Position numbers and translations under genes: made by a program. A DNA stretch of 64,000 nt, taken from the NCBI GenBank assembly GCA_024760905.1, contig CM045735.1, positions 25,527,249-25,591,248 of the forward strand, written 5' to 3'. Under the pieces are notes generated by a model. The model did not search any database. It had not been told where the DNA came from and saw only the letters and a program-made list of their open reading frames with translations. The stretch is from Plotosus lineatus (taxonomy: Eukaryota > Chordata > Actinopteri > Siluriformes > Plotosidae). Positions 21,818 to 32,968 of this stretch are shown here, piece after piece; position 1 is the stretch's first letter, and each line of letters begins with the position of its first letter.

Positions 21818-22320
21818 ATGGACCCAGCAGACACCAAGCAGGCGTTGTCCAGCCAAGGACTCCTGTTGGACCAGCACGACTCCACCCTGCATCAGGTTCT
21901 GGACAGCCTCCAACAATTAACCACCTGCATTGTTCAGCTCGGCAGAAGGGTGGACACCATCACTACCCAACTCACTGCCCCGACCCTGGCAACCGACCCT
22001 TTGCTCTCCAGACTGGCAGCATCACCAGCCCTGCTCACCACATACCGATAGTCACTTATCCCCACACCGTCAAGGTATTCAGGCACGATCGGCACATATG
22101 CTCAGTTCTTCCACCAGTGCTCACTTGTCTTCAGTCAGCAGTTGCTCACATACACCACAGACCAAGCCAAGACCACGTTTGTTATGAGCCCATGCAGTTT
22201 GGCCGAACCAAGCTGATGCCAGAAGAAAGACGTCACCAACTGAACAACCGCCTCTACATTTACTGCGCCGAGAGGGGGCATTACCTCGTCCACTGTCCAG
22301 CGGTGCCGGGATCGCCGGTA
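21818..22320 (+). pseudogene. Chromovirus gag remnant
   Basis: The N-terminal part starts 'MDPADTKQALSSQG' at 21818 and is open to 22051. A zinc knuckle lies at about 22250-22297 and reads 'YIYCAERGHYLVHC'. The first Cys of the C-x2-C-x4-H-x4-C motif is replaced by Tyr, so the knuckle is defective. Gag would form the particle and bind RNA. Confidence 0.7.
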
Positions 22321-22380
22321 GGCAGGAGGGCGGAGGCGAGCCCAGCCACCTTACCTCCGTGGAAGCACATCCAGATAAAG

Positions 22381-22797
22381 GGTAACCTACACTTCACACA
22401 ACGCACACACCCAGTTAGAGTATTCATTGACTCAGGGGCCAATGACAACTTTATCGACAATGAGCTGGTTAGACTCCTTTGACTCCCGGTGCACGATCTT
22501 GAAAACCCTCAAAAGGTGGTAGCCACAGAAGGTCGACTCTTTGATCATGTTACGCCAAAAAAAAAAAAAAAAGAACCCATCAAGCTCACCCAATCGGGCA
22601 ATCACCAAGAGTACATAGAACTGTTCATCATGTCAGCCCCGCTCACTCTCATGGTGTTTGGGTGGCCCTGGTTACGAGCCCATAATCCCCATATCGACTG
22701 GGTTACCCTCACCATCTGCAATTGGAGTGCTGCCTACTGGCCGCTGTTCCTTCCCAAGTTTCCCAAACCCCTGTCCCGCCAGAGAAAATCGACTTGA
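22381..22797 (+). pseudogene. Chromovirus protease region
   Basis: 'VRVFIDSGANDNFID' at about 22414-22458 carries the aspartic protease D-S-G triad. A stop and frameshift follow at 22480, then 'LVFGWPWL-HNP' type sequence to 22797, the usual link between protease and RT. An A13 homopolymer at 22559-22571 shifts the frame. Confidence 0.72.
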
Positions 22798-22809
22798 CTA
22801 GTGTCTCCA

Positions 22810-23640
22810 GTGAATAACATGATTTAAAAGAGGTTTTTAGTAAGGACCGAGCCCTTTCGCTGCCACTTCACTGCCCATACGCCTGTGCGATAGATTTGCT
22901 TCCCGGATTTGCACTCCCTACAAAAAGATTATATAACCTATTGAAACCTGAAAAGTAGGCTGTGGAACAACACATCACAGACTCGCTGGAGGCAGGCCTT
23001 ATCCGTCCCTCGTCATCTCCGGTAGGCGCGGGGTTCTTCTTCATTGAAAAAAAAGGACAAGACTTTGAAACCCTGCATTGACTATACAGGACTTTACAGC
23101 ATCACCGTTAAAAACAAATATCCCCATCCTCTTATCGACTCAGCCTTCACTCCTCTGCACGATGCCACTATCTTCACTAAAGTGGACTTGAGGAATGCTT
23201 ACTATTTAGCCCGAATTCAGAAGGGGGATGAATAGAACATGCACCTGGGGCGCTTTGAATACCTGGTGATGCCTCTCGAATTGATTAACGCCCCGCAGTC
23301 TTTCAAGCACTCGTGAACGACGTTCTCAGGGATCAGGTTGAACCGCTTAATTTTTGTGTACCTTGACAACATCCTGATTTTCTCGAAGACACATGACGAG
23401 CATGTCCGTCACGTAAAAACGGTTCTTCATAGGCTACTAGAAAACACTTTGTACATCAAGGTGAAGAAGTGTGAATTTCATGTCTCCACAGTGTCTTTCC
23501 TTGGGTATGTCGTGGAGAGGGGCAGATAAAACCAAATCTTGAGAAGGTGAAAGTGGTGGCAGAGTGGCCAGTTAGGGAAAAACAAAAAAAACTACAAAAG
23601 TTTCTGGGGTTTGCGAACTTCTACAGAAGGTTCATCTAAG
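22810..23640 (+). pseudogene. Chromovirus reverse transcriptase
   Basis: In order: '[21 protein letters not shown]' (about 23030-23093), '[16 protein letters not shown]' (first catalytic Asp, about 23171-23216), 'FEYLVMPLE-INAPQSF', and '[18 protein letters not shown]' at about 23350-23403. The catalytic Y-L-D-D box reads Y-L-D-N, so the second Asp is lost. Several stops and frameshifts separate these blocks. Confidence 0.78.
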
Positions 23641-23744
23641 ACCATAGCCACCCAGCCACCCCCCCCACACACACACACACACACACACACAGCTGACGTC
23701 TGTCAAGATACCCTTCCAATGTTCCCCAGGTGCACAAACAGTAA

Positions 23745-24140
23745 TCGACATTTTGAAAACCAGATTCACCAATGCCCCTGTTCTGATTCACCCAGAACCC
23801 ACACTGCAGTTTGTGGTGGAGGTGGACGCCTCAGATTTGGCACGGCGGACCAGAAATTACACCCGTGTGCGTTCTTCTCCAGTTGCTTGTCCCCAGGAGG
23901 ACAAAACCACAATGTGGGGAACCGTGAACTGCAGGCTGTGGTTCTGGTGTTCCAAGAGTGGCGGCAATGGCTGGAAGGGGTAGCCCACCCCTTCATCGTC
24001 TGGACGGAACACAAGAATCCGTCATACCTCCATTCAGCAAAGAGATTGAACTCCCGGCAAGCACGATGGGGCCCTCTACCTAAGGAGGTTCAACTTTACC
24101 CTCACCTATCATCCCGGTTCACAAAATACTAAACCAGATG
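23745..24140 (+). pseudogene. Chromovirus RNase H
   Basis: '[22 protein letters not shown]' at about 23770-23835 has the first catalytic Asp. After a shift, '[22 protein letters not shown]' holds the catalytic Glu, and '[23 protein letters not shown]' and a decayed '[14 protein letters not shown]' follow to 24140. Confidence 0.72.
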
Positions 24141-24199
24141 CTCTCTCTCAGCAGTACTCCCTACGGGAAGACACCGCCACGCAAACCATCCTGCCCGCC

Positions 24200-25250
24200 T
24201 CCTGTGTGCTCAGAACTGCCCGGTGGGAGGTGAATTGCCTGGTCCAGGACGCCCAGCAAGGGGAACCAGAGCCAGAAGGGTGTCTCCAGGAACGGTTATA
24301 TGCTACTTCACCAGCTAGAACTCCAGTGCTCCAGTGGGCTCATGTGTCCAAATTGGCCTGCCACCCCGGGGTCCACCGGACCATTTTCCTCCTCTGACAT
24401 TTCTGGTAGGCAACCATAACAGCCGACACCAGGGAGTTTATCGGAGCTTGTGCCACCTGTGTCCAAAACAAGTCTTCCCACTGTGCACCAGCAGGTCTCT
24501 TATAACCCTTGCACATACCTCATCGCCCCTGATCGTACATTGCCGTGGACTTTGTCACTAGGCTACCTCCGTCCAAAGGCAACACTGTCATCCTGACCAT
24601 AGTAGACCGCTTTTCAAAGGCAGTCCATTTCGTCTCCCTACCCAAGCTCCCATCAGATATGTAGACAGCTGACCTGCTAGTCCAACACATGTTCCACCTT
24701 CATGGGATCACCCAAGACATCGTTTCTGACGGAGGTCCCCAGTTCGCGTCCAAGATATGGAAGGTGTTTTGCGACACACTGGGAGTTTCCAGAAGCCTGA
24801 CCTCCGGTTACCACACAATCCAGCTGGCAAGCAGAATGAACTAATCAGAGCGTGGAATCCTCCCTGTGCTGCATTGCCCCCCGCCTCCAATCCTACTGGT
24901 CCATACACCTACCGTGCCTCAAGTACTCCCATAACTTCCTGGTCTGCGCCCCCAGAGGCATGTCTCCCTTCATGGAGATAAGAGTTCCAACCTCCTCTGT
25001 TCCCCAGGCAGGAGATCAAAGTGGCTGTCCCATCAGTCCAAGCCCACTTCTGCAGAGCACGCCGGGTCTGGAAAGAGGCTCGTGCTGCCTTGGAGAGGTT
25101 GACAGCCCGGAACCAGTTGATCGCCAATCGTCACGGACACCGGCACTGGTCTACAAGGTTGGGCAACAGGATTGGCTATCCTCCAGAGACCTTCCTCTTC
25201 ACACTGACTCCAACAATAATGGCTCCGAAGTACATCGGCCCTGAAACCAT
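24200..25250 (+). pseudogene. Chromovirus integrase
   Basis: 'HVSKLACHPGVHRT' at about 24346 is the H-x-H-like zinc-binding part. '[17 protein letters not shown]' at about 24581-24631 contains the first catalytic Asp, and '[15 protein letters not shown]' at about 24717-24760 the second. The third (Glu, expected in 'N-x-x-x-E') is in decayed sequence near 24835. Frames change repeatedly. Confidence 0.72.
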
Positions 25251-25384
25251 CGAGCGTGCCGTAAACCCGTGTTGTCTGACTGAAGCTCCCAGCGGCTCTC
25301 AAAGTGCATTCAGTGTTCCACTTATCCCTGGTGAAACCTGTGGTAGAAAGCCCCTTTCATCCTCCTACCGTCCCCCTCCCCGGT

Positions 25385-25530
25385 TGGTTGATGGACACCA
25401 GGCTTATACGGTCAACCGTATACGGGATGTGCGCAGGCGGTATCGCGGCATCCAGTACCTGGTGGATTGGGAGGGGTATGGCCCCGAGGAACGCTCCTGG
25501 ATCCCTCAGTCCCTGATCCTTGACCCTGAC
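25385..25530 (+). pseudogene. Chromodomain at the end of the chromovirus pol
   Basis: 'YTVNRIRDVRRRYRGIQYLVDWEGYGPEERSWIP' lies at about 25405-25509 and has the aromatic and 'Y-L-V-x-W-x-G-Y' pattern of integrase-linked chromodomains, which guide insertion to modified histones. The frame stays open into the purine tract before the 3' LTR. Confidence 0.8.
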
Positions 25531-25609
25531 CTGCTGTCAAAGTTCTACAACAGGTTCCCGAACAGGCCTGGTCGAGCACCAGCTGGCACCCCTTGGGGGG
25601 GGGGGGTAC

Positions 25610-25998
25610 TGTTATGGTCCGTGGTGTTGGGGGACTTTGAGGGGCGGAGGGGTGTGGCTGACATACGTGGGCAGATTGCAGCGTGCAGACTTAATTCTAC
25701 TCGCTAATTTACCACGCTATTAAGACAAGCAGAACGTTCACCTCGGTGCCAGAATATTGTCTCTCTTCCCGTCTCTGTTTCCCTGTGTTTTCTCTGATTC
25801 CTGGTTCGAGTCCCACACTCGACCGGTTACCCACACCTAGTGTCCAGTGCTTAAAGTTTATTGTGTTTCCCTTTGTCACCAAGAGGTTCTGTGTTTGCAT
25901 CCTGCTTGAGTGCTTCCCCTTTAAGTAATAAATCTGCTGTGTCATCCTCACACTGTCTCCTGCATTTCTGGGTCCAGATGGAAGTTCATTACGTCACA
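25610..25998 (+). repeat. Chromovirus 3' LTR
   Basis: It begins TGTTATGGTCC after the purine tract at about 25594-25606, carries AATAAA at about 25927 and ends ACGTCACA. It matches the 5' LTR along its length. Confidence 0.85.
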
Positions 25999-26303
25999 GC
26001 TGGACCCACAATCGCAAAAGCAAAATTAATAAAAATCACAGTTTAATAAATATAGACGCTCCAGGCTTACGAACGAGTTATGTTCCAGACGGCTGCTCGT
26101 TTGACGAATTTGTTTGTAAGTCGTTACAGGGCGTTCTTTAGAGGGGAACCCTAGGTTTAAAGCTTGTATAAGTAATCTATACGAGTTTGTACTGTACTGT
26201 ATACAATCTCTCTCTCTGATTAATCATCTTATTTCATTCTATTGAATTTATCATTTATTTGTACAAGGTGCAAATCTTAATGCACCATAAATTATCAAGC
26301 TAA

Positions 26304-26550
26304 CTGTAACGTCAGGAACTTTCAGCCGGACCCAAAATGAGGGAGACAGAGTAGGATGAACACGGAGAGACTTAATTGGTACAGGGGAGGCACTTGAGCG
26401 AGGGGGAAACATAGTGACTGCTACTGAGCATGGAGCTAAAACCAGGAGCCATAGAGATCACAAGAAAACAGGGAGGTGAAGAGGAACAATCTTCTGGCAC
26501 CGGGATGAGCGCTCCATCTTTATAGCACGGTAGATGGGAAACAATGTCAG
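26304..26550 (-). mobile_element. LTR fragment related to the chromovirus
   Basis: Reversed, it reads 'cgtgctataaagatgg', 'ggtgccagaagattgt', 'tgtctccctcattttgggtcc' and 'gaaagttcctgacgttaca', the same block order as the LTRs at 21391 and 25610. No internal coding part is present, so it is a solo or partial LTR. Confidence 0.65.
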
Positions 26551-26935
26551 GAAACTTTATTAAAATTCTTTACAAAAACGTAGTATACATACATTAAAAA
26601 GATATTTAAAATATTTTCAAATTAAATTAAACCTATATAATAAACATTAAAATGCTAAAATTATTCAACTATAAAATGAACACACTGTACATTATCAATA
26701 TCATTGTCCCGTGTTTTAACTCCTGGTTCCTCTCAAGCACAGCACAGCTGATCTGATCAGATTTACAGAGAGTTTCACTCTCATCAAGTTCATTATAATA
26801 GTGGAGTCAATTTGTTTCTTCTTTGAAAGTTTAGGCGACAAGTTCAGAAATGTATCATTCTGTTTCTCTTCCGTGACCTCTCATGGTGTAAAGCACACCC
26901 CTCTTTCGGCGCCTAGTATTAAGTGTGCTGCTGAT

Positions 26936-27247
26936 GATGGTTTCTTTTCGGCTTTTCCCTTTATCAGGGGTCACAGCGAATGATTCGCACATTTGATTTG
27001 GCAGAGGTTTTTACGTCGGATGCTCTTCCTGACACAACTCTTTAGCAAGGGACAGAAACACGCTGACGGCTTTGCAGCCTACACTTTACGAAAGTCAGCA
27101 ATGGTTCTTTTACATGCCTCACACCATAGACAGTGAGAGACATGGCCGGCCTTTGATAAGCCAGTTAGCTGCACTGGGGGGGACTCGAACCCCCAACCTT
27201 TGGATCAGTGATCCAGCGCCCTTTACCACCAGACAACCACTGCCTGG
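26936..27247 (-). mobile_element. tRNA-derived SINE, near full length
   Basis: The tRNA-like head is at the right end. Reversed it has an A-box-like 'TGGTTGTCTGGTGGTAAAG' and a B box GGTTCGAGTCC (about 27183-27193). The 3' end at 26936 matches the RTE 3' end ('cgctgtg-cccctgataaagggaaaagccgaaaag'). The probable target duplication is 'cctartattaagtgt' (26912-26926 and 27250-27264). Confidence 0.82.
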
Positions 27248-27451
27248 ATCCTAATATTAAGTGTACCTCAGGATAATGTTTCATCATATTTCATACTTAT
27301 ATTTATGATGTATCTTTCTATAGACTTTATTCCATTTCAATTTCTGCTTGTTCTTCAATTTCATTTCACTTTCACTCTCGACCTCAGACAGCCCTGTTCA
27401 TATCTCCAGAAGTTCACAAAATGAATGTTCGTAAGCTGGGGAGTGTCTGTA

Positions 27452-28947
27452 CAGTGGTATGAAAAAGCATCTGAACCTTTTGGAATTTCTCACATTTCTG
27501 CATAAAATCACCATCAAATGTGATCTGATCTTTGTCAAAATCACACAGATGAAAAAAAACAGTGTCTGCTTTAACTAAAACTACCCAAACATTTATAGGT
27601 TTTCATATTTTAATGAGGATAGCATGCAAACAATGACAGAAGTGGGAGGAATAAGTAACTGAACCATCACATTTAATATTTTGTGCCCCCCCCCGGCAGC
27701 AATAACTTTAACCAGACGCTTCCTGTAGCTGCAGATCAGTCTGGTACATCGATCAGGACTAATCTTGGCCCATTCTTCTTTACAAAACTGTTGTAGTTCA
27801 GTCAGATTCCTGGGATGTCTGGAATGAATCACTGTCTTGAGGTCATGCCACAGCATCTCAATGGGGTTCAAGTCTGGACTTTGACTTGGCCACTCCAGAA
27901 CGTGGATTTTGTTCTTCTGAACCCATTCTGAAGTTGATTTACTTCTGTGTTTTGGATCATTGTCTTGTTGCAGCATCCATCCTCTTTTTAGCTTCAACTG
28001 TCTGACAGACGGCCTCAGGTTTTCCTGCAAAACATCCTGATAAACTTTTGAATTCATTTTTCCATTAATGATTGCAAGCTGTCCAGGCCCAGAGGCAGCA
28101 AAACAGCCCCAAACCATAATGCACCCTACACCATGCTTCACGGTGGGGATGAGGTGTTGATGTTGGTGAGCTGTTCCATTTTTCCTCCACACATGACGTT
28201 GTGTGTTCCTCCCAAACAATTCAACTTTGGTTTCATCAGTCCACAAAATATTTTGCCAAAACTTCTGTGGAGTGTCCAAGTGCATTTTTGCGAACATTAA
28301 ACGAGCAACAATGTTTTTTTAGACAGCAGCGGCTTCCTCCTTAGAGTCCTCCCATGAACACCATTCTTGGCCATTGTTTTACATATAGTTGATGTGTGCA
28401 CAGAGGTATTGGACTGTGCCAGTGATTTCTGTAATTCTTTAGCAACTTCTCTGACTGTCGATTGATGAACTTCCAGACTTTTAGAGATGGTTTTGTATCC
28501 TTTCCCAGCTTTATACAAATCAACGATTCTTGATCACAGGTCTTCAGACAGCTCTTTTAAGCGAGCCATGGTGCACATCAGACAATGCTTTTCATCAAGA
28601 CAATTCTTACCAGATTGTGTGTTTTATAGTGGGCAGGGCAGCTTTAAGCCACTCATCAGTGATTGGGTACACACCTGACTTAAATTGTTTGGTAAAAATT
28701 GGTTTCAATCGCTCTTTAAGTCTCCTTAGGCAGATGGTTCAGTTACTTATTAATCCCCCTTCTGTCATTGTTTGCATGCTATCCTCATTAAAATATGAAA
28801 ACCTATAAATGTTTAGGTGGTTTTAGTTAAAGCACACTGTTTTTTTCCATCTGTGTTATTCTGACAAAGATCAGATCACATCTGATGGTGATTTTATGCA
28901 GAAATGTGAGAAATTCCAAAAGGTTCAGATACTTTTTCATACCACTG
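27452..28947 (-). mobile_element. Tc1-like transposon with both long terminal repeats
   Basis: 1496 bp flanked by TA at 27450-27451 and 28948-28949. Inverted terminal repeats of about 215 bp start 'cagtggtatgaaaaagcatctgaacc' and include the inner motif 'gatggttcagttacttatt'. A transposase lies between them on the minus strand. The element is very similar to the copy at 43806-45428. It lies in the jakmip2 intron, 55 bp from the first coding exon. Confidence 0.92.
27593..28561 (-). pseudogene. Tc1 transposase, catalytic domain intact but N-terminal part deleted
   Basis: The frame 28297-27593 holds the D-D-E domain: 'ILWTDETKVELFG' (first Asp), 'LQQDNDPKHRS' (second Asp) and 'SPDLNPIEMLWHDLK' (Glu, 34 residues on, as in Tc1). 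The N-terminal frame (28561-28297) has 'LYKAGKGYKTISKSLEVHQSTVRE', but compared with the copy at 44225 the linker with the G-R-P AT-hook and part of the second helix-turn-helix is missing ('STVREVAKELQK' joins directly). There is also a stop at the 28297 junction. It is therefore probably unable to bind its ends normally. Confidence 0.85.
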
Positions 28948-28985
28948 TAACTGCAAATTTGACAGTATTAAAAAGTTGAAATTTA

Positions 28986-29176
<191 letters not shown>

Positions 29177-29206
29177 CTAGCAGACAGAAAAGCTGTAGAA
29201 GTGCAA

Positions 29207-30140
29207 TGATGATCAGAATCAGAATTAGAATACTTTATTGATCCCGGAGCAAATTGTGGGCACACAGTTGCTCTGTACATACATTCTTCTACATGTATTA
29301 TATAAAATTCAATATTATTTTATTTAATTTTTATACATGTATTTTAAGAACTAAACATGTTCTGAGGGGTTAGGAATGCACAAATGAGAGATATTTACTG
29401 GGAAGCAGGTACATTATAATGAAGTTATGAATTCATAGGTACAGGGGGGATTATTTATTCGTCTTGTTCCTACTCCCTTTTGAATATGGTACAGTTAATA
29501 ATTTAATTGGCTTCATACTTTCCAGTGTTTATTAACAAGGGGGCGGACAGCACTTTCCCTCAGTGAGTGTTAAACCACAACCATACACACATGTACAGCA
29601 ATTCAAAATCATGCATGCTCTTCTTATATAGTGCAGTTGTGTTTTTAACCCCGTCCAGTTTATTGTCAGTATTAATTTCAATCTATCAGTCATTCACTGA
29701 CATTTCTACATTGACACCCTGAAAGAAACAGTGGTCGCTGATGTTTTGGATCTCCTAAAATTCACAATAAGTTTCTTAGTCTAAGCTGCAGATGATTCTG
29801 CTCACACCATATGAAGAAATCCACAGTGTATGGATGTTCTATCTCCTCGCCTCACCTGATACATCCAACTGCAAGAGAGTCATCAAAAAACTTCTGAAGA
29901 TGGCAGGTCTCCGTGCATTAACTAAATTCTGTTGTGTTGAGGGTCATCAGGAAAGGGAATAGGACGGTTCCTTGTGGTGCTCCGTTGTTGCTAACCACCG
30001 TGTCCGACACAGTGCTGCAAGCACACATACTGTGGCCTTCCAGTCAGTTACTTCATAATTCAGTACACAAGAGAAGCATCCAACTGCATCACTGTCAGCT
30101 TCTCACTAAAGAGGTTCAGCCTGATGGAATTAGATACCTC
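29207..30140 (-). mobile_element. L2-type LINE fragment upstream of jakmip2
   Basis: The 3' end is at about 29207 with 'gatcagaatcagaattagaatactttattgatccc', a tail common to fish L2-like LINEs. At 29937-30010 the minus strand reads '-GAPQGTVLFPFL-', the RT palm block. The fragment is truncated at about 30140 and decayed. It begins about 30 bp beyond the probable acceptor of the jakmip2 5' untranslated segment. Confidence 0.7.
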
Positions 30141-30475
30141 AAAAGTTACCTAAGAAAGCGTATAAAAGTGCTGACCAGCTCTGATAAGAGTGTTTTTCAT
30201 TAACTAATTTTAAACATGGTAACTGTAGTACTAACTTTTGCTTTTACACAAAAATAAATTTGTGTTTAACATGCTGCATGCTCATGTTTTATGTGTACGC
30301 CTTGGATAATTTTAAAAATTGAATGCAAACTGCACCTAGCAGATGCTTAGACCCAGGTCTACCCGTCCAAGTTTACTCGCCTGCCAGAGTACGTGCTGAC
30401 CACGGAGGTGACACAAACGGTGAAAGAAGTCCCTGATCAGATATATACAAAGGATTCTGTATTTACATGTGTCTT
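30141..30475. other. AT-rich DNA, nothing identified
   Basis: Shares a short block ('cttttacacaaaaataaa') with 10350. No gene. Confidence 0.35.
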
Positions 30476-30776
30476 AATAACTTACAAATCAGATTCCAAA
30501 AAAGTTGGCACACTATATAAATTGTGAACAAAAATTGAACAGAATGATGTGTAATTGCCAAATTTCAGTATTTTAATGTGAACAGAACATAGATGACAGG
30601 TCAAAAGTTTAAACTGAGAAAATGTATAATTTTAAAGGAACGATATGTTATCAAAAAAGTTGGGACAAGGCCATTTTCAGCACTGTGAGGCATCCCCTCT
30701 TCTTACAACAGTCTGCAAACGTCTGGAGACCAAGGAGACAAGTTTCTCAAATTTAGAAAAAGGAATGCTATCCCAT

Positions 30777-30940
30777 TCTTGTCTAATACAGGCTTCTAAC
30801 TGTTCTAACTTTGGTGCATCATAAAGAGGAAGGTGCAACAATGTTAGAACAGTTAGAGGCCTGTATTAGACAAGAATGCTATCCCATTCTTGTCTAATAC
30901 AGGCCTCTAATTGTTCTAACTTTGTTGCACCTTCCTCTTT
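30777..30940. repeat. Forward-inverted-forward triplication of a 45-60 bp segment
   Basis: 'cccattcttgtctaatacaggc-tctaa-tgttctaac' occurs forward at about 30774-30812, inverted at 30842-30879 and forward again at 30885-30923. The last two form a near-perfect hairpin with arms of about 38 bp and a tiny loop. Confidence 0.88.
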
Positions 30941-31191
30941 ACGATGCACCAAATGTTCTCTATAGATGAAAGATCCGGACTGCAGTCTGGCCATTTCAAT
31001 ACCCGTATGCTTTTCCTACGCAGCCATAATGTTGTAATTAATGCTGCATGTGGTATGGCATTATCATGTTGAAAAATGCAAGGTCTTCTCTGAACGTCTG
31101 GATGGGAGCGTACGTTGTTATAGAACCTAAATATACCTTTCTGCATTGACTGTGCCTTTCCAGATGTGAAATCTGCCCAGGTCACACACAC
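30906..31191 (-). pseudogene. Tc1/mariner transposase C-terminal part
   Basis: 'MQKGIFRFYNNVRSHPDVQRR' precedes 'CIFQHDNAIPHAA' (second catalytic Asp) and 'WPDCSPDLSSIENIWCIVKRK' (catalytic Glu). The spacing between them is typical of a D-D-E/D superfamily enzyme. The N-terminal half is frameshifted further right. Confidence 0.72.
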
Positions 31192-31425
31192 TCATGCAAC
31201 TCCATACCATCACAGATGTAGGCTTCTGAACTGAGCGCTGATAACAGCTTGGGTTGTCCTTGTCATCTTTAGTCCACATGACATGGCATTCTAGTTTTCC
31301 ATAAAGAACTTCAAATCATGGTTCGTCTGACCAACGAACAGTTTTCCACTTTGCCACACTCCATTATAACCCAAGATGGGCCCCATACTGAACCCTGAAA
31401 TGCCAGCAATTTTTCTGCATAACCA

Positions 31426-31496
31426 ACCAACCAATATATTTTATATATTGGTTTTAGATAGCTAAATATTGGCTTTACATGGGTAAACTACATACA
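31426..31496. other. Short AT-rich spacer
   Basis: Contains 'accaaccaaccaatatatt' and its partial inverse 'atattggtt'. Confidence 0.4.
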
Positions 31497-32630
31497 GTAG
31501 GCCCTTGACTACTCGCGGTTTGAGTACACGTGGTCTGCCCAGCAACCGGCATGTGATTCAAATTCAGCCAATGGCTGTCGTCCTTTCTGCTGATTGGTTA
31601 AGCTGATGTCCCACCCCTTTTTAATCATTCACGCACAAATTGTCAATGAGCCTCTTTTTTCTGTGTTTTAATTACCAGTTAAGCTCTATACCACTCAAAC
31701 GCTATGTCTTCTCTGGCTAAGCGATAGAAAACGCTGGATGTCTCTTCTGAAGAAATAAGACTTTCTCCTTTCTCTGAACTGTTGTATTAAAATCTTTTTC
31801 AATTATTATTCTAGTACAGTACCTAAGTTCATGTTTATGCGTGAGATTTTATGTTCTGTAGTATGTTTAACAGTACTCTTCATGTCTTTTTACATTGAAG
31901 TTGGAGTAACGTGTCCAAGATGGCGCTGCCCAGAGGGCGACTTCGCGGAGTTCTCAGAGTCAAATTGTTTCTTTGTTCGTTTTAATTTGTTTGTTCATGT
32001 TTTGCACTATGTTCGTCTATGAGCAGCTTCGGGCAACTAAGCATGCAATAATCTTCTATCTTCTATCTATTCTATGCTACGGAGCTCCATGCTAGTGGTT
32101 TGCTAGCAGTTAGCTAGCAGCTACCGGCTAAGCCCGGAGCTCTGAGAGGCTTGGTTCGCACTTCTGGCCATACTACTTGAAAATGTTCAGTCCCTGCGAA
32201 AAAAGATGGACGAGCTTCATGCTCAGATTGCAGCGCAGAGGGATCTCAAGGACTGTGATTCTATCTATTCTATGCTACGGAGCTCAATGCTAGCGGTTAG
32301 TGGCTAGGCCCAGGCGGAGCTCTGAGAGGCTTGGTTAGCACTTTCGGCCATATTAGTTGAAAATGTTCAGTCCCTGCGAAAAAAAGATGGACAAGCTTCA
32401 TGCTCAGATTACAGCGCAGAGGGATCTACAGGACTGTGTTTCATCCCCTGCTATCCCAAGCGCCAGAGTTGTCGTTTGGCCCCCTCCCGCCTCGGCTTCT
32501 TTGTTAGCTGGGATGCGGCTCGCTGCCTACGATAGCATGTCATCTCCGCTTAGTTATACACTGCTAAGTTATAACTAAGCACGCTCAACTTGGCTTGTTC
32601 GCCGGGATGCAGCTCCATAGCGTACTAGCT
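31497..32630 (+). mobile_element. Composite unit: pogo family B fused to an L2 LINE ORF1/endonuclease segment
   Basis: It starts CAGTAGGCCCTTGACTACTCGCGG (pogo B end). At about 31905-32040 it passes through 'tccaagatggcgctgcc' and 'gcactatgttcgtctatgagcagcttcgggc' into LINE-derived sequence encoding a coiled coil ('-SLRKKMDELHAQIAAQRD-'). The same pogo-LINE junction recurs at 45878-46130 in opposite orientation. The LINE part carries the tandem duplication listed separately. Confidence 0.65.
32062..32438 (+). repeat. 198-bp tandem duplication in the LINE-derived segment
   Basis: Two copies begin 'tctatctattctatgctacgg' at 32062 and 32260 and end 'ggatct-aaggactgtg'. They have diverged, including a block of about 20 bp missing in the second. 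The repeated part includes the coiled-coil codons. Confidence 0.88.
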
Positions 32631-32637
32631 CTGCTAG

Positions 32638-32729
32638 CCACATTTATTAAACATTTAATGAATGAAACAAGTTAAAAAACTAAACTAAAGAGATAAGCCG
32701 CCTTTCATCTCTGACTGACTCTGTAGACA

Positions 32730-32818
<89 letters not shown>

Positions 32819-32900
32819 CTCTGTCTCTATCGTGTGTTTTGCCGAATGCGGACTCCGCCCACACGCAACGTGCAGCTGACAGAACAATTCTATTTAAATG
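32638..32900. repeat. Dispersed repeat with (TC)n(AC)n core, copy 1
   Basis: 'cacatttattaaacat', 'aaactaaagag-taagcc-cctttcatct-tgactg' lie before a TC array (32731-32777) and an AC array (32778-32815), then 'gtgtgttttgccgaatgcgg-ctccgccca' follows. The same order, including both arrays, is at 60749-61060, so the arrays belong to the repeat unit. Confidence 0.8.
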
Positions 32901-32904
32901 TTTA

Positions 32905-32919
32905 TATATATATATATAT

Positions 32920-32959
<40 letters not shown>

Positions 32960-32968
32960 ACACACACA
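32905..32968. repeat. (TA)n(CA)n array
   Basis: A short TA run followed by about 25 CA units. Confidence 0.9.

Larger units (their letters stand above)
21391..25998 (+). mobile_element. Ty3/Gypsy chromovirus, full layout but decayed, in the jakmip2 intron
   Basis: Two LTRs (21391-21802 and 25610-25998) begin TGTTATGGTC and end near TCACA. Between them lie gag, protease, reverse transcriptase, RNase H, integrase and a C-terminal chromodomain in the order of vertebrate chromoviruses. A G-rich purine tract lies directly before the 3' LTR. The coding region is broken by many frameshifts and stops and holds an A13 run (22559) and a CA array (about 23665-23691). The strand is opposite to jakmip2. 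Candidate target-site flanks 'gctat' and 'gctgg' do not match well. Confidence 0.88.
26053..27449. mobile_element. Pogo-like DNA transposon with TA target sites, carrying an LTR fragment and a SINE
   Basis: The left end 'tagacgctccaggcttacgaac' and right end 'cgtaagctggggagtgtctg' are inverted copies of the CAGACGCTCCCC-type terminus. TA lies at 26051-26052 and 27450-27451. No transposase remains. Inside are a chromovirus-like LTR fragment (26304-26550) and a tRNA-SINE (26936-27247). The right TA is shared with the Tc1 element that starts at 27452. Confidence 0.72.
30476..31425 (-). mobile_element. Tc1/mariner-like transposon, 5' part missing, internally rearranged
   Basis: The terminal region 'cagattccaaaaaagttggcaca' at 30489 is followed by a minus-strand transposase. 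The right part is cut at about 31425. A local inverted duplication (30777-30940) interrupts it. Confidence 0.75.

Noticed and set aside
29934..30203. An 89-codon plus-strand ORF
   Set aside because: Antisense of an L2-type reverse transcriptase fragment.
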